A DNA stretch of 64,000 nt from Dyella telluris (GTDB lineage: Bacteria; Pseudomonadota; Gammaproteobacteria; Xanthomonadales; Rhodanobacteraceae). This document shows, piece after piece, positions 7,511-17,747 of the stretch. The notes beneath the pieces are model-generated. The model did no database searches. It saw only the letters and a program-made list of their open reading frames with translations, and was not told where the DNA came from. The stretch is taken from NCBI RefSeq assembly GCF_014297575.1, contig NZ_CP060412.1, forward strand, positions 806,001-870,000. Reading direction: 5' to 3'. A program made the translations under genes and the position numbers. Each line of letters begins with the position of its first letter. Position 1 is the first letter of the stretch.

Positions 7511-10378
7511 TCAAAACCAGCGACGGTCCTCACCCGGACCGTCCACGTTGCTGATGCAACGATCGCACAGCTCCGGATGGTTGGCGTGCGTACCGACGTC
7601 GTCGCGACGGTGCCAGCAGCGCACGCACTTGATGGCGTCGCTGACCGTGGCCGAGACCCACACGTCCGCGCCTTCCAGCTCCGTCAGCACCGCGTCCGCC
7701 GGTTGGCCACCGGCCAGATCCAGGCGCACGTCCGAGGTGATGAAGAAGAAGCGCAGCTCCGACGCGGTGGGCTGGTAGCGCGCGACAATGGCCGGATCGG
7801 CATGGATCGCCAGCTTGGCTTCCAGCGAAGCGCCGATCTGCTCACCCTTGCGCATGCCTTCGAGCACGCGCGAGGCCGTGTCGCGAATCGCCAGCAGGTC
7901 AGCCCAGTAGCGGCGCTGTTCCGGCGAGCCCTGCGTGGAAGCCAGGCCGTCGTACCAGGTTTCGAACAGCACGCTTTCGCTACGCTCGCCCGGCATGTGC
8001 TGCCAGATTTCTTCCGCGGTAAACGTGAGCACCGGCGCCAGCCAGCGCACCAGCGCCTCGGCGATGCGGTACATCGCGCTCTGCGCGCTGCGGCGACCGT
8101 GGCTTTCGGTCGGCATCGTGTAGAGGCGGTCCTTGGTGATATCCAGGTACAGCGCGCCCAGCTCGTTGGTGCAGTAGTTCTGCACGCGCTGCACGATTTC
8201 CGGGAAGTCGTAGCGGTCGTACGCCGCCATCACCGCCTGCTGGGTGTCGTACGCCTGCTGCACGGCCCACTGGTCGAGCAACAGGCTCTCTTCCACCGGC
8301 ACCAGGTGCTTGGTGGGGTCGAAACCGTCCAGGTTGCCCAGCAGGAAGCGCGCGGTGTTGCGGATGCGGCGATACGTGTCCGACACGCGCTTCAAGATTT
8401 CGTCGGACAGCGACATCTCGTTGCGGTAGTCGGTGGAGCAGATCCACAGGCGCAGGATGTCCGCGCCCAGGTTCTTCATGATGTCCTGTGGCTCGATGCC
8501 GTTGCCCAGCGACTTGGACATCTTGCGGCCCTGCGCATCCACGGTGAAGCCGTGGGTGAGCACGTCGTTGTACGGCGCCTTGGCGAACATGGCCGACGAG
8601 GTGAGCAAGGAGGACTGGAACCAGCCGCGATGCTGGTCCGAGCCTTCCAGGTACATCACGTGGTAGCTGGACGCCTTGCCCTGCTGCAGCTCGGGGCGCT
8701 GGCCCACCACGGCGAAGTGGCTGACGCCGGAGTCGAACCACACGTCGAGCACGTCCAGGACCTTTTCATAGTCCTTGGCCTGGTCGCCGAGCAGTTCGGC
8801 CGCGTCGAGCGCGTACCACGCATCGATGCCGCCCTGCTCCACACGCTTGGCCACCTGCTCCAGCAGCGCGACGGAATCGGGATGCGGTTCCTGCGTACCC
8901 TTGTGGATGAACAGCGCGATCGGCACGCCCCAGGTGCGCTGGCGCGAGATGCACCAGTCGGGACGGTCGCTGACCATGCCAGCGATACGCTCTTCGCCCC
9001 ACGACGGCACCCAGCGCACATGCTTGATCGCATCGAGCGCGGTCGGGCGCAGCCCTTCCTTCTCCATGCTGATGAACCACTGCGGCGTGGTGCGGAAGAT
9101 CACCGGCGTCTTGTGGCGCCAGCAATGCGGGTAGCTGTGTTCGATCTTGGCGAAGGCCAGCAGCACGCCGCGACGGCGCAGCAGCTCGACGATTTCGTCG
9201 TTGGCCTTCCACAGGTGCTTGCCGGCGATGACGGTGCCATCGAGCGCGGCCGGCGTGTCGGCACGATAGGTGCCGCGCGCCTCGGTGTAGTTGAGCGTCT
9301 CGATGCCGTACTTGCGCGACACGACGAAGTCTTCCACGCCGTGGTCGGGCGAGGTGTGCACGGCGCCGGTACCGTCTTCGGCGGACACGTGGTCGCCGAT
9401 CAGCACGGGCACTTCGCGGCTGTAGAACGGGTGCTTCAGCAGCACGCCTTCCAGCGACTGGCCCTCGACGTGGCCGAGCACCTTCGCCTCGCCCTCGATG
9501 CCGTAGCGCTGCGCGACCTTTTCCACCAGCGCGCTGGCAACGACCAGCAGCAGGCGATGGCCATCGCGCGACGGGCCTTCGATCAAGGCGTATTCGAGTT
9601 CACCACCCAGCGACACAGCCTGGCTTTCCGGCAGCGTCCACGGCGTGGTGGTCCAGATGGGGATGGCGACGATGGCGTCGCCCGCGTCCACGCCGAACTT
9701 CTGCGCGAGCGCCTTGGCGTCCACCGCGTCATAGGCCACATCGACGGCCGGCGAGACCTTGTCGGCGTACTCGATTTCTGCTTCCGCCAGTGCGGAGCCG
9801 CAATCGAAGCACCAGTACACCGGCTTGGCACCGCGCACCACGTGACCGTTGCCGACGATCTTCGCCAGCGCACGCACCATGTCCGCTTCGTACTTGAAGT
9901 CCATCGTGCGGTACGGGTTTTCCCAGTCACCGAGCACGCCCAGGCGCTTGAAGTCGGTGCGCTGCAGGTCGATCTGCTGCTGCGCGTACTCGCGGCACTT
10001 CTGACGGAAAGCCGCAGCGTCGAGCTTGTCGCCCACGCGGCCGAATTTCTTCTCCACCGCCACTTCGATGGGCAGGCCGTGGCAATCCCAACCCGGCACG
10101 TAGGGCGCGCGGAAACCGGCCAGCAGGCGCGATTTCACCACCACGTCCTTGAGCACCTTGTTCACCGCGTGACCCAGGTGAATGGCACCGTTGGCATACG
10201 GCGGGCCATCGTGCAGCACGAACACCTTGTCGCGGTTGGCCGCGCGCTCCTGAATCTGCACGTAGCGGTTCACCTGCTGCCAATCGGCCAGCCACTTGGG
10301 CTCGCGCTTGGGGAGGTCACCGCGCATCGGGAATTCCGTCTGCGGCAGGTTGATGGTGTTCTTGTAATCCTGGGTCAT
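7511..10378 (-). CDS. ileS: Isoleucine-tRNA ligase
   Basis: Class I aminoacyl-tRNA synthetase of 955 residues that charges tRNA-Ile and edits valine. The HIGH-type motif appears as [10 protein letters not shown] near residue 70, the KMSKS loop as [10 protein letters not shown] near 610, and the editing domain contains the WTTTPWTLP and [12 protein letters not shown] motifs. A C-terminal zinc finger is present (CVRCWHRR ... LCDRC), marking the bacterial-type enzyme. The length is normal. It is cotranscribed with ribF upstream and lspA downstream, the order seen in E. coli. Confidence 0.98.
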   Translation of the reverse strand: MTQDYKNTINLPQTEFPMRGDLPKREPKWLADWQQVNRYVQIQERAANRDKVFVLHDGPPYANGAIHLGHAVNKVLKDVVVKSRLLAGFRAPYVPGWDCHGLPIEVAVEKKFGRVGDKLDAAAFRQKCREYAQQQIDLQRTDFKRLGVLGDWENPYRTMDFKYEADMVRALAKIVGNGHVVRGAKPVYWCFDCGSALAEAEIEYADKVSPAVDVAYDAVDAKALAQKFGVDAGDAIVAIPIWTTTPWTLPESQAVSLGGELEYALIEGPSRDGHRLLLVVASALVEKVAQRYGIEGEAKVLGHVEGQSLEGVLLKHPFYSREVPVLIGDHVSAEDGTGAVHTSPDHGVEDFVVSRKYGIETLNYTEARGTYRADTPAALDGTVIAGKHLWKANDEIVELLRRRGVLLAFAKIEHSYPHCWRHKTPVIFRTTPQWFISMEKEGLRPTALDAIKHVRWVPSWGEERIAGMVSDRPDWCISRQRTWGVPIALFIHKGTQEPHPDSVALLEQVAKRVEQGGIDAWYALDAAELLGDQAKDYEKVLDVLDVWFDSGVSHFAVVGQRPELQQGKASSYHVMYLEGSDQHRGWFQSSLLTSSAMFAKAPYNDVLTHGFTVDAQGRKMSKSLGNGIEPQDIMKNLGADILRLWICSTDYRNEMSLSDEILKRVSDTYRRIRNTARFLLGNLDGFDPTKHLVPVEESLLLDQWAVQQAYDTQQAVMAAYDRYDFPEIVQRVQNYCTNELGALYLDITKDRLYTMPTESHGRRSAQSAMYRIAEALVRWLAPVLTFTAEEIWQHMPGERSESVLFETWYDGLASTQGSPEQRRYWADLLAIRDTASRVLEGMRKGEQIGASLEAKLAIHADPAIVARYQPTASELRFFFITSDVRLDLAGGQPADAVLTELEGADVWVSATVSDAIKCVRCWHRRDDVGTHANHPELCDRCISNVDGPGEDRRWF

Positions 10379-10495
10379 TGCCTGGGGATGCTCAGATCGT
10401 AGGGTTGTTCGGGGTCACCGGGCGGGCGCCATGGCCTTTCGGGCCGGCGCCGCCATCGTCTGGCGAAAACGCCAACGTTACCGGATTTAGGCCGG

Positions 10496-11449
10496 TTACG
10501 CCTCGCTGAGACGCGGGTTCATGCCCAGCAATTCACGGGCTTGCCGCGCGTCTTTAGCCATCTGGACGGTCAAATCGTCCAGATTGTCGAATTTCTGCTC
10601 ATCCCGGAGCTTGGCGACGAATTCCACCGCCATGCGCTGGCCGTAGAGATCGCCCTCGAAGTCGAACAAATGGACTTCCAGCAGCGGCTCCGGCACTTCG
10701 TTCACCGTGGGCCGCACGCCCAGGCTGGCCACCGCAGGCCAGCTGCATTCGCTTTCACCCAGGCCCACGCGCACGGCGAAGATGCCGTGGACCGGGCTGG
10801 TCCGTTCGCGCAGATGGATGTTGGCGGTGGGATAGCCCAGCTGGCGCCCCAGCTGTTTGCCGTATTCCACCTTGCCTTCCATCACGAAGGGTCGCCCCAG
10901 CAGCGGCGCGGCGCCGGAGAACTCACCCGCGGAAAGCAGCGCGCGCACCCGGGTGGCGGAAACCCGTGCGCCTTCCAGCAGCACCGACGGCATGGTGCGG
11001 GCGGTGAAACCGAACTCCGGCCCCACCCGCTCCAGCATGGCCACGTCGCCGCTGCGCTTGTGGCCGAAGCGGAAATCCGCGCCCACCCAGACCTCGCGGG
11101 CATGGAGCCGCTCCACCAGCACCTTGCGCACGAAATCGTCCGCAGACATGGATGTAAGGGCGCGATTGAAGCGCAGCAAGAGCACCTGCTCCATGCCCGC
11201 GGCGTCGAACCCGCGCAGCTTCTCGCGGACGCTGGAAAGGCGCGGCACCGGCTCGGGCGAGAAGAACGCCCGCGGCAGCGGCTCGAAGCTCACCACGATG
11301 GGGGTAAGACCCAGCTCGGCCGCGCGCTCGCGCACCTCGGCAAGCAGGGCCTGGTGACCACGATGCAGGCCATCGAACGCACCGACGGCTACTACGCTGC
11401 CGCCGGGAGCCAGGCTGGAGCCGGCGACATCCCTGGAAAGTCTCATCAT
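10496..11449 (-). CDS. ribF: Bifunctional riboflavin kinase / FAD synthetase
   Basis: Converts riboflavin to FMN and then FAD. The protein of 317 residues has an N-terminal nucleotidyltransferase domain (VGAFDGLHRGHQALL, a GxFDGxHxGH motif, residues 18-32) and a C-terminal kinase domain with GYPTANIHL (PTAN motif) and the GIFAVRV strand. The tandem ATGs at 11449 and 11446 are the likely start; a longer upstream reading would add unrelated residues. The 176 bases separating it from murJ hold a GC-rich inverted repeat. Confidence 0.95.
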   Translation of the reverse strand: MMRLSRDVAGSSLAPGGSVVAVGAFDGLHRGHQALLAEVRERAAELGLTPIVVSFEPLPRAFFSPEPVPRLSSVREKLRGFDAAGMEQVLLLRFNRALTSMSADDFVRKVLVERLHAREVWVGADFRFGHKRSGDVAMLERVGPEFGFTARTMPSVLLEGARVSATRVRALLSAGEFSGAAPLLGRPFVMEGKVEYGKQLGRQLGYPTANIHLRERTSPVHGIFAVRVGLGESECSWPAVASLGVRPTVNEVPEPLLEVHLFDFEGDLYGQRMAVEFVAKLRDEQKFDNLDDLTVQMAKDARQARELLGMNPRLSEA

Positions 11450-11524
11450 CGGGCGAGTATAGCGTCTGGGCAGGTAGTGCCGGTTGCCATACTTGCACTC
11501 ACCGCAATCTCGGATGCCCCTCAC

Positions 11525-11614
11525 CGTCATCCCCGCGAAGGCGGGGATCCAGTGACTTTTGAGGCATCGGGCAAGAACGAAAGACGCTGGATCCCCGCCT
11601 TCGCGGGGATGACG
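11525..11614. repeat. Inverted GTCATCCCCGCGAAGGCGGGG repeat pair, family R5
   Basis: The left arm, GTCATCCCCGCGAAGGCGGG followed by GATCCAG, is repeated in inverse as CTGGATCCC then CGCCTTCGCGGGGATGAC. Each arm is itself a hairpin. The pair sits between murJ and ribF. It has the form of dispersed repeats common in Xanthomonadales genomes and could attenuate transcription between the two genes. Confidence 0.75.
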
Positions 11615-11625
11615 ACTTCAGGACC

Positions 11626-13233
11626 TCAGACGCCGCGCAATTCGCGCAAGCGGAAGCCCGTCGCAAACAACGTGACCACGTAGGCACCACCGCCCGCCCC
11701 CACCAGCACGGCCAGGCGCCACACACGCGTCCATTTGTCCGCATCGGTCCAGTCCGGCCAGGTGTGCATGCCCACCAGCAGCACGGCCACCATCACCGCA
11801 CAGGACACCACCAGCCTGAGCATATGACGCGCCCAGCCAGGCTGGCGCTGGTACACGCCGGCGCGGCGCAGCCAGTGCCACAGCAGGCCAAGGTTGATGT
11901 AGCTGGCCAGCGCGCTGGCCATGCCCAACGCCATATGCAGGCCCGGCACGGCCGCAATGCCGTCCAGCCACGGCAGCTGGCGCTGCTCCGGCGTGGCCCA
12001 CAGCACGTACAGCAAGGCCACGAAGGCCACGTTCATCACCATGTTCGCCACCAGCGAGGCCACGCCGGCGCGCACCGGGGTCTTGGTGTCCTGGCGCGAA
12101 TAGAACGCCGGCAGCGCCACCTTCACCAGTGCAAAGGCCGGCAGGCCGAAGCTCAGTGCGGTGATGGACAGCGTCGCCATGTGGGTATCGAACGGCGTGA
12201 ACTGACCGTGCTGGAACAGCGTAGCGACCAGCGGCCGGGCCAGCAGCATCAGCGCGAACATGGCCGGCACGGCGATCAGCAGCGTGGTGCGCAGGCCCCA
12301 GTCCAGCGCCTTGGAGAAACCTTCGCGGTCGGTGGTCACGTGATGGCGCGACAGCGACGGCAGGATCACCGTGCCCAGCGCCACGCCGAACAGGCCCAGC
12401 GGCAGCTCCAGGAAGCGGTCCGCCTGCGACAGCCAGCTCTGCGAGCCGGTCATCAGATAGGCAGCGATCACCGTGTCCAGCAGCAGGTTGATCTGCGCGA
12501 TGGAGGAGCCGAACAGCGTCGGCACCATCAGCTTCAGGATGCGGCGCACGTCCGGGTGGCTCCAGCCCCAGCGCGGCAGCGCCAGCAGGTCCAGGCGGCG
12601 CAGCGACGGCAACTGGAAGATCAACTGCAGCACGCCGGCCAGCATGATCGCCCAACCCATCGCCATGATGGGCGGGTGCACCCACTTCGACAGCCACAGC
12701 GCGCCGCCGATCATGCACAGGTTGAGGATCACCGGCGTCAGCGCCGGAAGCGCGAACTTATGGAAACTGTTGAGCGCGCCGCCACACAACGCAGTGAGCG
12801 AAACGAACAGCAGGAACGGGAAAGTCAGGCGAAGCAGCTGCGCGGTGAGCTCGAACTTCTCCGGCGTGTCGGCCGCGCCCTGCGAAAACAACGCTGCCAC
12901 CTGCGGCGCGAAGATCACGCCCAGCGCGGTGATCAGCAACAGCACGCCGCCCAGCGTGCCCGACACGCGCGCCATCAGCTCCTTGAGGTCGCCGTGGGGG
13001 CGCTTTTCCTTCACCTCGGTGAACACCGGTACGAACGCCGTGGAGAACGAACCCTCCGCGAACAGGCGACGCATGAAGTTGGGGATGCGGAACGCCACCC
13101 AGAACGCGTCGGTGGCCGCATTGGCGCCAAAGGTGGCGTTGATCGACATGTCCCGGACCAGACCGAGTACGCGCGAAATCATGGTCATGCTGCTGAAGGA
13201 CAGCAGCCCACGGAACATGCTGGGAGACTTCAT
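11626..13233 (-). CDS. murJ: Lipid II flippase
   Basis: Integral membrane flippase of the MOP superfamily that moves lipid II across the inner membrane for peptidoglycan synthesis. The 535 residues contain about 14 hydrophobic segments and family motifs: ISRVLGLVRDM near the start, FVPVFTEV and FRIPNFMRRLFAEG. The ATG at 13233 is chosen because the protein then begins MKSPSMFRGLLSFSSMTMISR as expected; the in-frame extension upstream is arginine-rich and non-homologous. It is transcribed divergently from rpsT. Confidence 0.96.
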   Translation of the reverse strand: MKSPSMFRGLLSFSSMTMISRVLGLVRDMSINATFGANAATDAFWVAFRIPNFMRRLFAEGSFSTAFVPVFTEVKEKRPHGDLKELMARVSGTLGGVLLLITALGVIFAPQVAALFSQGAADTPEKFELTAQLLRLTFPFLLFVSLTALCGGALNSFHKFALPALTPVILNLCMIGGALWLSKWVHPPIMAMGWAIMLAGVLQLIFQLPSLRRLDLLALPRWGWSHPDVRRILKLMVPTLFGSSIAQINLLLDTVIAAYLMTGSQSWLSQADRFLELPLGLFGVALGTVILPSLSRHHVTTDREGFSKALDWGLRTTLLIAVPAMFALMLLARPLVATLFQHGQFTPFDTHMATLSITALSFGLPAFALVKVALPAFYSRQDTKTPVRAGVASLVANMVMNVAFVALLYVLWATPEQRQLPWLDGIAAVPGLHMALGMASALASYINLGLLWHWLRRAGVYQRQPGWARHMLRLVVSCAVMVAVLLVGMHTWPDWTDADKWTRVWRLAVLVGAGGGAYVVTLFATGFRLRELRGV

Positions 13234-13502
13234 GCCGCTAGTCGTGCCTTTTCTGGTGAGACGTACCGGACGCCGGGCCCCTCTGCCCTGACGCCGAAAG
13301 GCGCGTAGTGTGCCAGCCCGGCATGGCAAGTTGACAGCTCAGACGTGGCATAATCAGGCGTTCCCGTTCACCTTGGGCCGCCCATTCAGCGGTTCGATGC
13401 CTTCCGGCATGCCCCGGCAGCGCTAAGCTGTTGACGCTGCGGCTCATTAGCCGCATAATTGCCGTCTTTTTCCAACCCAGCAATTCATTTCGGAGTTCTA
13501 CC

Positions 13503-13766
13503 TTGGCCAACATCAAGTCCGCGAAGAAGCGCGCGCGCCAGTCCGAGCAGCGCCGCCTGCGCAACGTCAGCGCCCGTTCCATGGTGCGCACCGCCCTCAA
13601 GAAGGTCGTCAAGGCCATCGAGAACAAGGACAAGGCAGCCGCCGTTGAGGCCTTTGCCGCCGCCCAGCCGGTCATGGACCGCTACGCGTCGCGCGGCCTG
13701 ATCCACAAGAACAAGGCTGCTCGCCATAAGAGCCGCCTCAACGCGAAGATCCGCGAGCTGGCGTAA
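13503..13766 (+). CDS. rpsT: 30S ribosomal protein S20
   Basis: Small-subunit 16S rRNA-binding protein of 87 residues, rich in Lys/Arg and alanine ([20 protein letters not shown]). The start codon is TTG at 13503, preceded by GGAG at the right distance. A non-ATG start is known for E. coli rpsT, where it takes part in feedback control by S20, so the TTG may be functional. A strong terminator follows at 13803. Confidence 0.97.
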   Translation: MANIKSAKKRARQSEQRRLRNVSARSMVRTALKKVVKAIENKDKAAAVEAFAAAQPVMDRYASRGLIHKNKAARHKSRLNAKIRELA

Positions 13767-13802
13767 GCCAGCTCCGCGTACTGAATCTCGGGTTGGCGAA
13801 GA

Positions 13803-13827
13803 AGCCGGCGCAAGCCGGCTTTTTTGT
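13803..13827 (+). terminator. Intrinsic terminator of rpsT
   Basis: AGCCGGCG and CGCCGGCT-type arms (AGCCGGC..GCCGGCT) separated by three bases are followed by TTTTTTG. It starts 37 bases after the rpsT stop codon. Confidence 0.85.
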
Positions 13828-14021
13828 GTGCCTGGAAGAAGGGGCCGACGGGAGTCGGTCTTTTTTGTTTTGGGCCAAGGGAATTCCGCGGCGGGGGAGT
13901 GTCCCGTGGATCTCTTTGCCGGGTGAGATGGAGGGGGTTTAGATAACGCCTCCTTGGGCAACAGTTCTTTGGTTTCGCCCAAAGCGCCATCGCGAACTGG
14001 CCGCCTGCGCAGCGGGCGTTC

Positions 14022-14086
14022 CGACCTCCTGCCGGAGGCCGGGTCACTTTTCTTTGCTTGCCCAGATAAAAGTAACCAAAAGAAAA
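14022..14086 (+). repeat. R6 repeat, left arm
   Basis: Begins CGACCTCCTGCCGGAGGCCG and continues through GTCACTTTTCTTTG to AGTAACCAAAAGAAAA. It is matched in inverse at 14557-14623. Confidence 0.75.
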
Positions 14087-14183
14087 GGCACCCCATCTCG
14101 GCGCTCAAGGGGAGCGGTAGGCAAAGAGCAGACGGCTCGTGCGGCTACGCTGCGGCGGTCTATCGCGTGTCGGCTCAGCTTTT

Positions 14184-14268
14184 CTGTAGGAGCGCACCCT
14201 GTGCGCGACAGCCTGACGGAGCGGTATCGACATGGCGCTGCGGTCGCGCACAAGGTGCGCTCCTACAG
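14184..14268. repeat. GTAGGAGCGCAC hairpin repeat, family R2, copy 1
   Basis: CTGTAGGAGCGCAC at one end pairs with GTGCGCTCCTACAG at the other; the inner part carries a second complementary pair (TGTGCGCGAC / GTCGCGCACA). Related copies are at 23626-23687 and 35102-35164. Confidence 0.85.
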
Positions 14269-14556
14269 GGGTGTCTCGCACCGTGTGAAGTCTGTTTCTC
14301 TCTCACCTCAGTGCCCACCCCAGTCCTCTCCCGAACGGGAGAGGACGAGCGACAGGTGATGTTCAACGTGAACACCCGAGTGGCAAGGAAGGAAGTGCCG
14401 CGCAGCGGCACGACGCTCCGCGTTAAGTCCTCAGAGCATCGGCGCGTTGCGAAGCGCATTGCAGTACCCGCTGTGTAGAGGCGGAGGTTGCCAAGCAACA
14501 ACGTTCCTCAGCCGTTCGGGCTTTTCCTAACGGAATGCTGCCAGCTCTTAAGGCCA

Positions 14557-14623
14557 TTTTCTTTGGGTTACTTTTCTTTTGGGCCAGCAAAAGAAAAGTG
14601 ACTCGGCCTCCGGCAGGAGGTCG
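14557..14623 (-). repeat. R6 repeat, right arm (inverted)
   Basis: Reads on the minus strand as CGACCTCCTGCCGGAGGCCG, then GTCACTTTTCTTTTG and AAAAGTAACC, the inverse of 14022-14086 with a few substitutions and small gaps. Confidence 0.75.
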
Positions 14624-14834
14624 AAACGCCTCCGCGGCGTAAGCGGCAATCTAGCGAGAACGCTACAACCCGAAGGCCAGTGCCAAGTCACTGGATCCCA
14701 GCTCCCGCTGAAATGACGGTTCCTATGAAGCGACGTGGCCAGGTTGCCCCCTCACCCCAGCCCTCTCCCCAGCGGGGAGAGGGAGCAGAAGCGTCCACGC
14801 TTTCTCTGCCCACGCAGCCCAAGGAGCGGGAAAA

Positions 14835-14863
14835 AGAAAAAGGCGGCCAAGGCCGCCTTTTTT
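14835..14863 (-). terminator. Intrinsic terminator of obgE
   Basis: AGGCGGCC-AA-GGCCGCCT hairpin. On the minus strand a T-rich tract follows, 30 bases beyond the obgE stop. T-runs on both sides could make it work in both directions. Confidence 0.85.
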
Positions 14864-14892
14864 CAACACCAGGGATCAGGCGCGAGCCACGC

Positions 14893-16026
<1,134 letters not shown>

Positions 16027-16085
16027 TCATAAGGGAATCCTGCAGTTGCGCTCTCTCTGGCGCTCGCCGCTCCGTTCCCGACAAA

Positions 16086-16112
16086 AACAAAAGCCCCGCC
16101 GAAGCGGGGCCT
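16086..16112 (-). terminator. Intrinsic terminator between rpmA and obgE
   Basis: GCCCCGC-CGAA-GCGGGGC stem-loop; read on the minus strand it is followed by TTTTGTTTTTG. It begins 24 bases after the rpmA stop, so it should cut most rplU-rpmA transcripts before obgE. Confidence 0.8.
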
Positions 16113-16133
16113 TCGCTGCAACATCGCTGGGAA

Positions 16134-16391
16134 TTAACCCTTGACGACGCTGACGAACTTGCGGTTGTTCTCGCCGCGCGTCTTGAATTCGACGGTGCCG
16201 TCGACCAGCGCAAACAGCGTGTGGTCACGACCCAGGCCCACGCCGGTACCGGCATGGAACTTGGTGCCGCGCTGACGCACGATGATGTTGCCGGCCTCGA
16301 TGGCCTGGCCGCCGTACACCTTCACGCCGAGATACTTCGGGTTGGAGTCGCGACCGTTGCGGGACGAACCTACGCCTTTTTTATGTGCCAT
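16134..16391 (-). CDS. rpmA: 50S ribosomal protein L27
   Basis: 85-residue large-subunit protein whose N-terminal tail reaches the peptidyl-transferase centre. It starts [20 protein letters not shown], the invariant L27 beginning, and lacks the cleaved extension known from Firmicutes. It follows rplU by 19 bases in the same operon. Confidence 0.98.
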   Translation of the reverse strand: MAHKKGVGSSRNGRDSNPKYLGVKVYGGQAIEAGNIIVRQRGTKFHAGTGVGLGRDHTLFALVDGTVEFKTRGENNRKFVSVVKG

Positions 16392-16410
16392 GACTATCTA
16401 CTCCGGCTGA

Positions 16411-16725
16411 TCAGGCGTTGATGCCCGTGATCTCGACTTCGGTGAAATGCTGACGATGTCCCTGCTGCTTCTTGTGGTGCTTGCGGCGACGGAACTTGAT
16501 GATGCGGACCTTGTCGGCACGACCATGCTTGCGCACGGTGGCGCTGACGGTGGCACCGGCCACGGTCGGGGCACCGACGGTGATCGACTCACCGGCACCG
16601 ACCAGCAGAACCTGGTCGAAGGTGAAGGCTGCGCCTTCTTCAGCGTTGAGCAGCTCCACGCGCAGGACGTCGCCCTGCTGAACGCGGTACTGCTTGCCGC
16701 CGGTCTTGATGACTGCGTAACTCAT
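16411..16725 (-). CDS. rplU: 50S ribosomal protein L21
   Basis: 23S rRNA-binding large-subunit protein of 104 residues starting [19 protein letters not shown] and containing the basic [16 protein letters not shown] stretch typical of L21. The ATG at 16725 has AAGGG upstream; an in-frame extension of 18 residues is rejected because it lacks homology. First gene of rplU-rpmA. Confidence 0.98.
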   Translation of the reverse strand: MSYAVIKTGGKQYRVQQGDVLRVELLNAEEGAAFTFDQVLLVGAGESITVGAPTVAGATVSATVRKHGRADKVRIIKFRRRKHHKKQQGHRQHFTEVEITGINA

Positions 16726-16822
16726 GGGAATATCCCTTCTGTCGTTATTCTCTTGGGCTCGCCGGGCCTGATTGGACACCGACGAACTCGGGAGTATAGC
16801 GAGCCCGAAGGGGGCTGGTCAA

Positions 16823-17575
16823 TTACTGACCACCCTGCCCGCTGCTCGTCGCGGGCTTGGTGTCCGTCTTGGCCGGGGCCGCCTTGCTGTCGGTCTTGGC
16901 GGCTGGCTTGGCCGCCGGTTTGGCCGGAGCCTTCTTCGGCGCTGGCTTGGCCGCGGGCTTCTTGGCCGGGGCCTTGCTGTGCGAGGTGGTATGGCTGGTG
17001 GCCTTCGCCGCCGGCTTGGCTTCTTCCCCGTCCGAAGCGTTATCCGCGCCCTTCAGGGCGGCGGCGCCCGCCACGGCCGCTCCCGGCGCCGGCGATGCGG
17101 CGACCTTGGCCGGGCACCGGCCGGAGCCGTCCAGGGTGCCCATGTGCTTGAGCTCGTTGACCATCTGGTCGCTGCGCTCATGGCTCCACTGCTGGCCGGC
17201 CTCGTTCGCCTCGGCCATGGTGGTGGGCATCTCGGTGATGACCTTCTGGCCCAGCGGTGAGCGATAGAACTTCAGCAGGCCGTTCATCTCGTCCGAGGTG
17301 AAGTGGCGCTGCCACACGGGCACCAGGCGACCGATGAACAGCTGGGTCTGGCTCTCGTTCATGTAGTTCTGCCAGAAGTCCGTCGGCACGCACGGCATGG
17401 ACGCCTGCAGGGTGTTCACCGCCTGGGTGTTCATCTGCAGCAGCATCTTGCCAAGGCCGACCACTTCCATCAGCTGACGGACCTGATCCTCGGTCGCCGG
17501 CGACGATGCTGCCATTGCCTGCCCGGCGGCCATTGCAAGCGCCATCGCGGCACCCCATCTGCTCAACTTGCCCAT
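16823..17575 (-). CDS. Exported DUF2059 protein with Lys/Ala/Pro-rich tail
   Basis: 250 residues. A signal peptide ends at about AMAAS. Residues 25-145 form a DUF2059-like helical domain, including MNGLLKFYRSPLGQKVITEM. From about residue 165 onward the chain is low complexity and basic, with repeated AAKPA, KKAPAK and AAKTD units like a histone H1 or AlgP tail. I chose the ATG at 17575 because AGAGAG lies just upstream; a GTG two codons earlier is possible. DUF2059 function is unsettled. The tail might bind polyanions or peptidoglycan, which is inference. It is divergent from uvrA. Confidence 0.8.
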   Translation of the reverse strand: MGKLSRWGAAMALAMAAGQAMAASSPATEDQVRQLMEVVGLGKMLLQMNTQAVNTLQASMPCVPTDFWQNYMNESQTQLFIGRLVPVWQRHFTSDEMNGLLKFYRSPLGQKVITEMPTTMAEANEAGQQWSHERSDQMVNELKHMGTLDGSGRCPAKVAASPAPGAAVAGAAALKGADNASDGEEAKPAAKATSHTTSHSKAPAKKPAAKPAPKKAPAKPAAKPAAKTDSKAAPAKTDTKPATSSGQGGQ

Positions 17576-17747
17576 CCGCACTCTCTGCCCGTCTTGTCGG
17601 CCGGAAACCGGCCAAAGAATCCATTAGGCCATACTCGGCCGGATCTTCTCTTAAGAGTTTGTTGGATGGGGTCAGACGGCAATAACCGAACTGACAAGTT
17701 TGATATAGTACAGTTTTCCCCTACTCCCTCCGACCATCCCGGGCGAC

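Larger units (their letters stand above)
13828..14834. other. Gene-free, repeat-packed gap between rpsT and obgE
   Basis: About 1 kb with no supportable gene on either strand. The short open frames here do not share codon bias or motifs with real genes. It contains the inverted R6 pair (14022-14086 and 14557-14623), an R2 hairpin (14184-14268), degenerate R3 copies (about 14306-14345 and 14745-14790) and a weak R5-like trace at about 14690-14715. Confidence 0.7.

Noticed and set aside
7391..10402. About 1000-codon open frame opposite ileS
   Set aside because: Same antisense artefact; ileS motifs and zinc finger are on the minus strand.
13954..14478. Possible small gene in the rpsT-obgE gap
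   Set aside because: It crosses R2, R3 and R6 repeats and has no conserved motif or ribosome-binding site.
17681..17747. Possible LexA (SOS) box before uvrA
   Set aside because: A GATATAGTACAG stretch resembles only the right half of the E. coli box; the left half does not match.
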